Numbered from the stretch's first letter, positions 7,719 through 13,283 are shown. The stretch: DNA of 17,715 nucleotides from an uncultured Bacilli bacterium (GCA_947632255.1 CANROL010000009.1:1-17715), one strand, 5' to 3'. Notes: generated from the sequence alone by a model not told the origin. Translations and numbers: made by a program.

Positions 7719-7988
7719 TTACGTACCCGGAGTAGTCTCTTTACTTGGGTTTGGACAATTAATAGATTCCGCAGCTAATTGTCCACTATCATCAAAATAA
7801 CGACATGTACACATATCAGCATTACCATCAGTACCACAATCACAATTAGTTGCGTTAGCACATTGTTGATTTCGATTAATAGTATTTTTGATATTTGGCC
7901 ATACAAATGCATAAAAGAATGCAGCAACTGCAGCAATAGCCACAACTGTAATAACTGTCATATTAAGTTCACCAGTAGCTTCTTTCAT
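7719..7988 (-). CDS. Cysteine-rich Flp-like small pilin, first copy
   Basis: 89 residues and first gene of the second Tad-related operon. The leader MKEATGEL and a hydrophobic Ala/Val-rich helix (about 11-29) precede W30-P31. The exposed tail has six cysteines (43, 49, 51, 60, 62, 78), arranged C-x5-C-x-C then C-x-C then C. Low-complexity Asn/Asp/Gly content and the terminal PSKETTPGT suggest a flexible, surface-exposed end. GGAGG lies ten bases before the ATG, and a strong promoter (TTGATA-17-TATAAT) lies just upstream. It is paralogous to the next gene through the identical N-terminus. A pilin-like role is inferred from size, single N-terminal helix and neighbours; a small secreted disulfide peptide that uses the helix as an anchor is the alternative. 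Confidence 0.7.
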   Translation of the reverse strand: MKEATGELNMTVITVVAIAAVAAFFYAFVWPNIKNTINRNQQCANATNCDCGTDGNADMCTCRYFDDSGQLAAESINCPNPSKETTPGT

Positions 7989-8020
7989 TTATATAATTCC
8001 TCCTTTATTATCTATAATTT

Positions 8021-8049
8021 ATTATAACTTTTTTTTTAATAAATATCAA
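8021..8049 (-). promoter_or_regulatory. Promoter of the cysteine-rich pilin operon
   Basis: Minus-strand -35 TTGATA (8049-8044) and -10 TATAAT (8026-8021) stand 17 bases apart. The start would be near 8014, about 10 bases before the GGAGG of the first pilin. It is divergent from the CPBP promoter, about 40 bases away. Confidence 0.75.
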
Positions 8050-8087
8050 CATAAATTATTATTTTTTGTAAAATAAATGCAAATGTA

Positions 8088-8116
8088 TTGTTTAATAAAT
8101 AAATTTTTGATATATT
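8088..8116 (+). promoter_or_regulatory. Promoter of the CPBP protease-metallophosphoesterase operon
   Basis: TTGTTT (8088-8093), 17 bases, then TATATT (8111-8116) with an extended TGA before it. The start would be near 8123, close to the ribosome site GAGG at 8129-8132. Confidence 0.6.
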
Positions 8117-8138
8117 TATTTTAGAATTGAGGAATATT

Positions 8139-8792
8139 ATGAAAGAACAAATTATTGAATTCTTAAAAGGAATTGGTACTATTATATTATTTTTATTCTT
8201 AGGCTCTCTAGGAAGTATATTATTTGGTAAATATTACTACAGTGATAATATTATTTATGCCACCTTATCTCAAATAGCAACATATCTATTAATGCTTATA
8301 ATTATCGGTTTAATATATCATAAAAGATTAATAAATGATTTTAAAAATTTTAAAAAAGATAATGTTAATATTGCTTTAAAAAATTGGCTTATAGGTTTAG
8401 GTGCAATGATTATTGCAAATATTATTATTACTAATATTGTTAAAGATATTCCCGCGAATGAAACTCTTAATAGAGAATTATTAACTAGTTATCCAATTAG
8501 TAATATTATTACCATGATATTTATTGGTCCTTTAATTGAAGAAATAGTTTTTCGTGCTAGTTTTAAAAATGCTTTTCATAAATGGTACATCTTTTCTTTT
8601 GTTACCGCCTTAATATTTGGTCTAGCTCATATAGCCGAATTTAATTTATTAGAATTTTTATTTGTCATCCCTTATGGATCATTAGGTTTCTTCTTAGCTA
8701 AAGCTTTTTATGAAACAGATAACATATATACATCTTATCTAGCTCATATGCTTCATAATGCTTTATCTATTATAATTATTTTTGCTTTATAA
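8139..8792 (+). CDS. CPBP (CAAX-like/ABI) family intramembrane metalloprotease
   Basis: Integral membrane protein of 217 residues with about six to eight hydrophobic helices. The family's catalytic motifs are all present: EEIVFR with paired Glu at 134-135 and Arg139, FGLAH with His164, and HMLHN with His203 and Asn207. In Gram-positive bacteria such proteins (Rce1-like fold) often serve in bacteriocin immunity or surface-protein processing; the substrate here is unknown. The ATG at 8139 is preferred because GAGG lies six bases upstream; an in-frame TTG at 8127 overlaps that ribosome site. It is first in a two-gene plus-strand operon with the metallophosphoesterase-like gene 13 bases downstream. 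It is divergent from the pilin operon, but nothing in the sequence ties it to pilus processing. Confidence 0.9.
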   Translation: MKEQIIEFLKGIGTIILFLFLGSLGSILFGKYYYSDNIIYATLSQIATYLLMLIIIGLIYHKRLINDFKNFKKDNVNIALKNWLIGLGAMIIANIIITNIVKDIPANETLNRELLTSYPISNIITMIFIGPLIEEIVFRASFKNAFHKWYIFSFVTALIFGLAHIAEFNLLEFLFVIPYGSLGFFLAKAFYETDNIYTSYLAHMLHNALSIIIIFAL

Positions 8793-8805
8793 AAGAGGTT
8801 AAATC

Positions 8806-9606
8806 ATGGAAAAAGAAAAAAAACACATTGGTATTAAAATATTATTTATATTTATTATTATATTAGTCTTAATTATTTTATATGGTAGATATATAAATCC
8901 CTATGGCTTTAAAGTAAAAGAAATTGCTATTACTAACAATTTATTACCATCATCTTACAATGGCTTAAAAATAGCTCAATTTAGTGATTTATTTTATAAT
9001 GAAGAAACAGATTTAGATAATATTACCAAAGAATTAAATAAATTAAATGCTGATATAATTATTTTTACTGGCGATTTATTTAATCACAAACCAAGTGATA
9101 AAGAAATAGAAACAGTTACAAAATATTTAAATGAACTTAATTGTCGTCTTAAAAAAATTGCTATTCTTGGTGATAATGATCTAAAATACCTTGATACTAT
9201 TAAAGATATATACGCTAATACTGATTTTATTCTTTTAGATAATGAAAATACTTTATTATATTATGAAAATTCTACTCCCATTAATTTTATTGGTATAACT
9301 GATAATGTTGATGAAAACTTATATTCTAATGATTATTTAAATATAACTTTAATTCATCAACCCGATTTAGTTACTAAAATTAATAAACCATCTTTAGTCT
9401 TTGCCGGTCATTCTTTAGGAGGTCAAATTAAAATCCCTTTTATTGGTGGTTTAATTAAAAAAGAAGGAGCTAAAACTTATTTAGATAGCCACTACAAAAT
9501 AAATGATAAAGATTTATATATATCTAATGGTTTAGGTAATGAAAAAATAACTTTTCGTTTATTTAATACTCCATCTATAAATCTTTATCGCCTATATAAC
9601 AAATAA
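8806..9606 (+). CDS. Metallophosphoesterase-fold membrane-anchored protein with degenerate metal site
   Basis: 266 residues with an N-terminal membrane helix (about 9-27) and then a calcineurin-like domain of the YkuE type. The fold is recognisable from QFSDLF (58-63), FTGDLFN (87-93), ILGDND (120-125), LIHQPD (182-187), FAGHSLGGQI (199-208) and YISNGLGN near the end. Several normal metal ligands are missing: DxH is D61-L-F63, GDxxD is G-D90-L-F-N93, GNH(D/E) is G-D123-N124-D, and GHxH is G-H202-S-L204. D61, D90, H184 and H202 remain. Loss of this many ligands suggests a weak or altered enzyme, or a binding protein only. AGAGG precedes the ATG, which lies 13 bases after the CPBP stop. Fold confidence is high; activity is doubtful. 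Confidence 0.85.
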   Translation: MEKEKKHIGIKILFIFIIILVLIILYGRYINPYGFKVKEIAITNNLLPSSYNGLKIAQFSDLFYNEETDLDNITKELNKLNADIIIFTGDLFNHKPSDKEIETVTKYLNELNCRLKKIAILGDNDLKYLDTIKDIYANTDFILLDNENTLLYYENSTPINFIGITDNVDENLYSNDYLNITLIHQPDLVTKINKPSLVFAGHSLGGQIKIPFIGGLIKKEGAKTYLDSHYKINDKDLYISNGLGNEKITFRLFNTPSINLYRLYNK

Positions 9607-9629
9607 AACATAGCTTTCACTATGTTTTT
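9605..9629. terminator. Bidirectional terminator
   Basis: AAAACATAG (9605-9613) pairs perfectly with CTATGTTTT (9620-9628) around a 6-base loop. T-tracts follow on both strands (TTTTT on plus, TTTTATTT on minus). It contains the stop codon of the converging LytR-CpsA-Psr gene and directly follows the metallophosphoesterase stop. Confidence 0.8.
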
Positions 9630-11041
9630 AATATTTCTTTAATTTTCTCTTTAGCGGTACTAACCGTTTCTTCATTAGGCTTCATAACATATAATTTTTG
9701 TCTTTTATAAGAATAAGTATATTCCATCGCATCACTTCCATTTAAGCTATAATTACTTATTTGCCAATTTGGCATTTTATCAATTTGTAATTTTATAAAT
9801 TCCGTGATAGATTCAGTATCTAAATTAGTTATAAAAGCATCACTTAAAGCATCTAACATTGATGAATATTTAACAATTATTGAAGGACTTATAGCTTTAT
9901 CAATTAAAGCTTCCACTAATCTTGCTTGATTTTCAATTCTAACTCGATCTCCCCCATTAAAACTTTTTCTTTCTCGCGCAAAAGATAGAGCTTTTTTACC
10001 ATCTACATAATTATTGCCTTTTTTAAATCTATAACCATCAATAGAAGTAAAATTATATGGTGAATAAACATTTACTCCTCCTAAAGCATCAACTATTTTA
10101 ATTACTGAAGAAAAATTTACTTTAACATAATAATTTATTTTCGTATCTAATAAATTTTCTACGGTGCCAACACTTTCATCAATCCCATATATTCCTGCAT
10201 GAGTTAATTTATCATAAGCATTTTGATTTTTAAGTAAAACATAATAATCTCGTGGAATAGATGTAATTAATACTTGATAAGTATTAGGATTAACACTAAT
10301 AAGCATATTTACATCACTTCTTGAAACACTACTTACTTTTCCATAAGTATCAATACCAGATACAAAAATATTAAAAGGACTATTTGTAATATTAACCGAT
10401 TTTGTAATATCTTCTGTCGCAATATCTACACCAAAATTATATATAACTTTAAAATTACTTTTTAAATCTTCATTATCTTCAGTTAATATTGCATATATAG
10501 AATCTTCAATTATAATACCTTCAACTTCTTTATTTAATAAAGCATCTAACAATAAAGAAGAATCTTCATAAGTTTTATTTTTAAAAATAATTAATTTTTC
10601 TAATTTAGTTTTAGCTTCTTTTAAACCATCAGTTTTTATTTCTAAACTTCCAATATTTTTATTATTTAAATCATTTACTTCTTTAATATCATCATTATTT
10701 AAAACAATTATATTATAATTTTCAGTTTTAAAATTCTTAAATCCTAATCTTTTTAAGAAATCAATAGTATTTAATTCATAAATAATTATCATAACTAAAA
10801 ATATTATATATATCAATCCTAATATAGTTCCAATTACTCTTTTCTTTGTTGATTTCTTTGATTTAATAAGTAAAGAAACTCCAATTGCTAATAAACTTAA
10901 TAAAACTACTAATATTAAATAATATTCATTAGGTAAAACATCAATAAACTTAAATAAACCTAAAGTAACAATAGTTATTATTAATACTAAAACAATCATA
11001 TATTTAAAAAAAGGCATAATACCATCTTTATTTTTTTTCAC
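9620..11041 (-). CDS. LytR-CpsA-Psr (LCP) family cell-wall glycopolymer ligase
   Basis: Membrane enzyme that joins anionic or capsular polymers from a lipid carrier to peptidoglycan, acting outside the cell. It has 473 residues. Three N-terminal membrane helices (about 12-34, 41-59, 68-90) are followed by a domain at about 105-215 that resembles the accessory solute-binding-like domain seen in some CpsA proteins. The catalytic LCP domain runs from about 222 to the end. LCP landmarks are FVSGIDTYG, SRSDVNML (R241, D243), SIPRDYYV (R264, D265), FARERKSF (R356, R358) and GGDRVR (D365, R367). The start is GTG at 11041 with AGGTGA six bases upstream; a nearby ATG is out of frame. A probable own promoter overlaps the end of the PAP2 gene 22 bases upstream, and the stop lies inside a terminator. 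Confidence 0.93.
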   Translation of the reverse strand: MKKNKDGIMPFFKYMIVLVLIITIVTLGLFKFIDVLPNEYYLILVVLLSLLAIGVSLLIKSKKSTKKRVIGTILGLIYIIFLVMIIIYELNTIDFLKRLGFKNFKTENYNIIVLNNDDIKEVNDLNNKNIGSLEIKTDGLKEAKTKLEKLIIFKNKTYEDSSLLLDALLNKEVEGIIIEDSIYAILTEDNEDLKSNFKVIYNFGVDIATEDITKSVNITNSPFNIFVSGIDTYGKVSSVSRSDVNMLISVNPNTYQVLITSIPRDYYVLLKNQNAYDKLTHAGIYGIDESVGTVENLLDTKINYYVKVNFSSVIKIVDALGGVNVYSPYNFTSIDGYRFKKGNNYVDGKKALSFARERKSFNGGDRVRIENQARLVEALIDKAISPSIIVKYSSMLDALSDAFITNLDTESITEFIKLQIDKMPNWQISNYSLNGSDAMEYTYSYKRQKLYVMKPNEETVSTAKEKIKEILKT

Positions 11042-11062
11042 TCCATATCACCTGTAGCATAA

Positions 11063-11091
11063 ATTATAACACATTTATTCCAAATTTAAAA
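11063..11091 (-). promoter_or_regulatory. Promoter candidate for the LCP gene, overlapping the PAP2 stop
   Basis: Extended -10 TGT-TATAAT (TATAAT at 11068-11063) with a weak -35 TTTTAA (11091-11086) at 17 bases. The -10 overlaps the PAP2 stop codon, so LCP can be made both by read-through and on its own. Confidence 0.5.
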
Positions 11092-11660
11092 CATGCTATA
11101 TAAATAAATAATAATTCATAACTTAAACCTATAAATAAAGCCCCCATAATATCACTTAAATAGTGGACACCCAAAAATACTCTTGAAAAACCAATTAAAA
11201 TAATAGAACTTATTAATAAAATACTTATTATAACTTTTATTGGCCAAATAAGATTACTTAAAAGAGTTAAAAAAAGCAAAAAACCATAAAAACTGATAGC
11301 ACTTACCATATGTCCTGATGGATAACTATAACCTTTTTCATATACTAATTGTCTCTTATGAGGTCTTTCTCTTTTAATTATATGTTTTAGTAAAAATATA
11401 ATTATTGCATTTATCACCATTAAAATAGATAAAACAATACCCATTTTCTTATCATCTTTTAATATTAATAAACCAAAACATATTAAAATAAATAATTTAG
11501 TACTAGCTAAATTAGTAAATATTTTAAAAAAAGTAATATATGGTTCTTTAATCTTTAATTTATCATAAAAAGAATTATCAATTTTTATAAATTTATCATG
11601 TAACATTAAATAAGTCCATATACCAAATATACTTAATAAACAAATTAAAACAATTATCAT
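11064..11660 (-). CDS. PAP2 family membrane phosphatase
   Basis: Integral membrane lipid phosphatase of 198 residues, about five to six helices. The three phosphatase motifs are intact: K-x6-RP (K92 to R99-P100), PSGH (114-117) and SR-x5-H-x3-D (S159, R160, H166, D170). Such enzymes remove phosphate from lipid carriers such as undecaprenyl pyrophosphate or from phosphatidic acid or phosphatidylglycerol phosphate; the exact substrate cannot be read from sequence. Its neighbour, an LCP ligase that releases a polyprenyl-phosphate carrier, makes a cell-envelope carrier-recycling role plausible (inference). The ATG at 11660 has only a weak GTGAT ribosome site. A TATAAT at 11680-11675 without a good -35 would place the start about eight bases before the ATG, giving a very short leader. 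Confidence 0.92.
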   Translation of the reverse strand: MIIVLICLLSIFGIWTYLMLHDKFIKIDNSFYDKLKIKEPYITFFKIFTNLASTKLFILICFGLLILKDDKKMGIVLSILMVINAIIIFLLKHIIKRERPHKRQLVYEKGYSYPSGHMVSAISFYGFLLFLTLLSNLIWPIKVIISILLISSIILIGFSRVFLGVHYLSDIMGALFIGLSYELLFIYIACFKFGINVL

Positions 11661-11720
11661 AATATCACTAGTACATTATATATTATTTTTGAAAATAATA
11701 CTACTATTTTTAAAAAAATA

Positions 11721-11729
11721 TGCTATAAT
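11721..11729 (+). promoter_or_regulatory. Extended -10 promoter of tRNA-Leu
   Basis: TGC-TATAAT, a perfect extended -10 (hexamer 11724-11729), about 11 bases before the tRNA. No recognisable -35 stands at 16-18 bases, as expected for an extended -10 promoter. Confidence 0.6.
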
Positions 11730-11739
11730 TATGTTACTT

Positions 11740-11825
11740 GCTTGTGTGGCGAAACGGTAGACGCACCAGACTCAAAATCTGGCGAGCCAAAACTCATGTG
11801 GGTTCAAATCCCACCACAAGCACCA
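11740..11825 (+). tRNA. tRNA-Leu (anticodon CAA), with encoded CCA
   Basis: Acceptor stem GCTTGTG (11740-11746) pairs fully with CACAAGC (11815-11821), followed by discriminator A and encoded CCA (11823-11825). The anticodon stem CCAGA/TCTGG (11766-11770, 11778-11782) holds loop CTCAAAA with anticodon CAA at 11773-11775, which reads UUG. A long variable arm (about 11783-11799) marks a class II tRNA, as expected for Leu. The T arm is GTGGG-TTCAAAT-CCCAC. Its terminator follows 31 bases downstream. Confidence 0.97.
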
Positions 11826-11856
11826 GATTGATAAAAATCTCGAAAAAACTCGAGTA

Positions 11857-11883
11857 AAAAGAACTTGCCAAAAGTTCTTTTTT
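11857..11883 (+). terminator. Terminator of tRNA-Leu
   Basis: AAAAGAACTT (11857-11866) pairs with AAGTTCTTTT (11872-11881) around loop GCCAA, followed by more T residues. The -35 of the antisense-RNA promoter (11865-11870) lies in its loop region. Confidence 0.8.
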
Positions 11884-11893
11884 ATGTTATTAT
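11865..11893 (+). promoter_or_regulatory. Promoter of the candidate antisense RNA antitoxin
   Basis: TTGCCA (11865-11870), 17 bases, then TATTAT (11888-11893) with TGT before it (extended -10). The start would be near G11900. No reading frame with a ribosome site follows, which suits a small RNA. Confidence 0.55.
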
Positions 11894-11899
11894 GAATAT

Positions 11900-12012
11900 G
11901 TCAAGGAAACTTACATAAAATAAAAAAGGATACATTTGATTACCTGAATCAAATGTTATCCCTTATTGGAGTTCATCTGAAATCAACTATTGTTGAAATC
12001 AGATGTTTTTAT
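11900..12012 (+). ncRNA. Candidate antisense RNA antitoxin convergent to the toxin mRNA
   Basis: Predicted RNA of about 110 nt from the promoter at 11865-11893 to a terminator-like hairpin. The hairpin is CATCTGA...ATCAAC (left arm 11974-11987) against GTTGAAATCAGATG (11992-12005), 12 of 14 positions paired around loop TATT, followed by TTTTTATTTTC. About 90 nt are complementary to the 3' part of the toxin mRNA, including its terminator hairpin and stop-proximal region. Convergent overlap at 3' ends is known for txpA/RatA and bsrG/SR4 in Bacillus subtilis. Existence and ends are predicted from sequence only. Confidence 0.55.
11922..11961 (-). terminator. Terminator of the toxin mRNA
   Basis: On the minus strand GGAT-A-ACATTTGATT (11961-11947) pairs with AATCAAATGT-ATCC (11941-11928) around a 5-base loop, with one bulged base. 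Six T residues (11927-11922) follow. The arm at 11939-11928 is also complementary to the predicted first 12 bases of the same mRNA. Confidence 0.8.
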
Positions 12013-12089
12013 TTTCTAAATAGTAAGATGATTACTACAAAGAATAATAGTAGAATTATAATAAATAGAGAAATTTCTCTTTTTGTCAT
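12009..12089 (-). CDS. Putative type I toxin, 26-residue single-helix membrane peptide
   Basis: ATG at 12089 to TAA at 12009. The peptide has a charged start (MTKRE), about 19 unbroken hydrophobic residues (Ile, Leu, Phe and Val from residue 6 to 24) and an RK end. That is the size and shape of type I toxins such as TxpA, BsrG, Ldr or Fst, though no family identity is recognised. AAAGGTGG (12106-12099) lies nine bases before the ATG, but the AAAGG part is folded into a 5' UTR hairpin. The mRNA would run from about 12161 to 11922. It has a near-ideal promoter, its own terminator, 5'-3' complementary ends and a convergent antisense RNA. The alternative is a harmless small membrane protein under RNA control. 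Toxicity is inferred, not seen. Confidence 0.7.
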   Translation of the reverse strand: MTKREISLFIIILLLFFVVIILLFRK

Positions 12090-12098
12090 AATGAACCA

Positions 12099-12131
12099 CC
12101 ACCTTTCTCTTATCTCTTGATAATTGAAAGG
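12099..12131 (-). promoter_or_regulatory. 5' UTR hairpin sequestering the toxin ribosome-binding site
   Basis: In the mRNA, CCTTTC (12131-12126) pairs with GAAAGG (12107-12102), and inside it TTATC (12123... to 12119 side) pairs with GATAA, with AA/GA internal loop and AAGA loop. The 3' arm covers the AAAGG of the Shine-Dalgarno site. A second option pairs AGAGAAA beside the site with TTTCTCT in codons 6-8. Confidence 0.65.
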
Positions 12132-12167
12132 GAAAACATCTGATATATTTCAAATGTATCCAAAAAT

Positions 12168-12196
12168 ATTATATCAAACTTTTGTACTTATTGCAA
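12168..12196 (-). promoter_or_regulatory. Strong promoter of the toxin mRNA
   Basis: TTGCAA (12196-12191), 17 bases, TATAAT (12173-12168) with TGA before the -10. The expected start, seven bases on, is G12161, exactly the first base of the 12-base arm complementary to the terminator. Confidence 0.75.
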
Positions 12197-12199
12197 TAC

Positions 12200-12577
12200 T
12201 TAGCAACTTCCATTGACATTATAACTATAAACATTTTTTATATATTTGGAACCTAATAAAATTTCTTTAATATTAGGTTCTATTATATTTAATTCATATT
12301 TCAATTTTAAATAATCATAATTACTTTTAAAATCATTATTATTAATTTGATATAAAATATATTTAAAAGCAATATATGTTAATAATATTTTAACCTTATC
12401 TTTTAATTTCTTATAATTACTAAAATTATTTAACCAATTGACATATGCTAAATAACCATTAAAATATAAACAATATTCATTTAATATTTCGTCATAATAC
12501 CCTTCAACTAATTCCATTTCTTCTTTTTTGTAGCAAATAATATATATTACTACATCGCCAAATTTTTCTTTATACAT
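12200..12577 (-). CDS. Unknown small protein beside the toxin locus
   Basis: 125 residues, very rich in Tyr, Asn, Lys, Ile and Leu, with no signal peptide and no sure membrane helix. No motif is recognised. The mid-part (YLAYVNWLNNFSNYKKLKD, then KILLTYIAFKYILYQ and KSNYDYLKLKYELNI) faintly recalls the helical C-terminal tails of family 2 glycosyltransferases, so a remnant or stand-alone tail is possible; I give this little weight. The ATG at 12577 has AGAGG seven bases upstream and a good promoter (TTGACT-17-TACAAT, 12630-12602), so it looks expressed. Its stop lies four bases before the toxin -35 box, with no terminator between, so read-through would enter the toxin gene. Base composition matches the neighbours. 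Confidence 0.6.
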   Translation of the reverse strand: MYKEKFGDVVIYIICYKKEEMELVEGYYDEILNEYCLYFNGYLAYVNWLNNFSNYKKLKDKVKILLTYIAFKYILYQINNNDFKSNYDYLKLKYELNIIEPNIKEILLGSKYIKNVYSYNVNGSC

Positions 12578-12601
12578 TTGTTCGCCTCTTTCTACTATTT
12601 A

Positions 12602-12630
12602 ATTGTATCATAAAAATTACATAAAGTCAA
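12602..12630 (-). promoter_or_regulatory. Promoter of the 12200-12577 gene
   Basis: TTGACT (12630-12625), 17 bases, TACAAT (12607-12602) with an extended TGA. The start would be near 12595, shortly before the AGAGG ribosome site. Confidence 0.7.
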
Positions 12631-12652
12631 ACAAATATTCAAAATAAAATGT

Positions 12653-12678
12653 AAAAAAAAAGATCAATTTGATCTTTT
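12653..12678 (-). terminator. Terminator after the TasA-like gene
   Basis: AAAAGATCA pairs with TGATCTTTT around a 3-base loop (12678-12658), followed by a T-tract on the minus strand (12657-12653). It overlaps the stop codon of the TasA-like gene. Confidence 0.8.
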
Positions 12679-13264
12679 AAGTTGCAGCTTCATCTACCAC
12701 ACTAACTATATATAATTCTAATTGAATTTTTTGATTAACCATAGCTGGAGCATTTTCTTCATCAACCCAAATTCGTAAGTATTTAGTAGGTTCTGTAGCC
12801 CCAACTGCTACTTTTCCACTTCCTACTTCATAAAATGTACCACTTACTCCATCTATTGAAGTAATCTTTGTAAGTGAATTTAAAAGTTTAGCATTTTGCC
12901 CAGTTGTAGCATCCCCTTCATTAGATATTTTTATTTTACTTAAATCAACATTATTATTACTAGATGCCCCAATATATAATTTATATGTGGCTGGTAAACT
13001 ACTACTAGCTTGTGGATTAGATACTGTATAACTAAGAGGAGTCATTTTTAAACCTTCACCAGTTGATAAAGGTTCAGTTGGTTTTAAAGTATTAACATTA
13101 GTGAGACTTACCTTTAAAGTACCTGCGGTTACAACTTGATTATTTTTATTGCTTTTAACATCGAAAAAGACTGAATAACTAACCCCAATAGCCGTAATAG
13201 TAACTACTAAAACTGCCAATACAATAATGGTAGTTTGTTTCTTGATAATATCACTAATTTTCAT
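12677..13264 (-). CDS. TasA/camelysin-like secreted surface protein (SipW-type signal)
   Basis: 195 residues. A basic start (MKISDIIKKQ), a hydrophobic stretch (about 12-27), then the hallmark of SipW-dependent proteins: GVSYSVFFDVKSNKNN, followed by QVVTAGTLKVSL. In the TasA/CotN/camelysin (M73-like) family this region spans the cleavage site and the first beta-strand of a jelly-roll domain that can assemble into biofilm fibres. The rest is Ser/Thr/Asn-rich and beta-like, with no cysteine, and ends EAAT without a wall-anchor motif. The cognate signal peptidase SipW is not in the window. Regulation: a weak own promoter lies upstream (12 to 50 bases before the ribosome site AGGTGA), besides read-through from the partner at 13333-13779. 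Fibre formation is inference. Confidence 0.82.
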   Translation of the reverse strand: MKISDIIKKQTTIIVLAVLVVTITAIGVSYSVFFDVKSNKNNQVVTAGTLKVSLTNVNTLKPTEPLSTGEGLKMTPLSYTVSNPQASSSLPATYKLYIGASSNNNVDLSKIKISNEGDATTGQNAKLLNSLTKITSIDGVSGTFYEVGSGKVAVGATEPTKYLRIWVDEENAPAMVNQKIQLELYIVSVVDEAAT

Positions 13265-13283
13265 ATACTATCACCTATTATTA

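Larger units (their letters stand above)
11928..12161. repeat. Nested inverted repeats enclosing the small toxin ORF
   Basis: The outer pair is GGATACATTTGA (11928-11939) and TCAAATGTATCC (12150-12161), 12/12 matching. The inner pair is ATCAGATGTTTT (11998-12009) and AAAACATCTGAT (12133-12144), 12/12 matching. In the minus-strand mRNA the outer arms are the predicted 5' end and the terminator arm; the inner arms lie mid-5' UTR and directly after the stop codon. Each 3' arm also belongs to a local hairpin, so local and long-range folds compete. Confidence 0.8.

Noticed and set aside
8127..8138. TTG start for the CPBP protease
   Set aside because: It overlaps the GAGG ribosome site that serves the ATG at 8139. 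Similar longer starts were rejected at 1922 (TTG), 2662, 2816 (GTG), 4557 (GTG) and 5298.
11826..11856. CTCG...CGAG hairpin right after the tRNA as a separate element
   Set aside because: It has only four base pairs and an A-rich loop with no T-tract; probably part of the tRNA 3' trailer.
11928..12161. Inverted repeats flanked by A-tracts as a miniature transposable element (MITE)
   Set aside because: Short A-runs on both sides could mimic a target duplication, but they are the terminator T-tract and the -10/start spacer. The arms coincide with the predicted transcription start and terminator, and no transposase-related end is recognisable. Extra copies elsewhere in the genome would reopen this.
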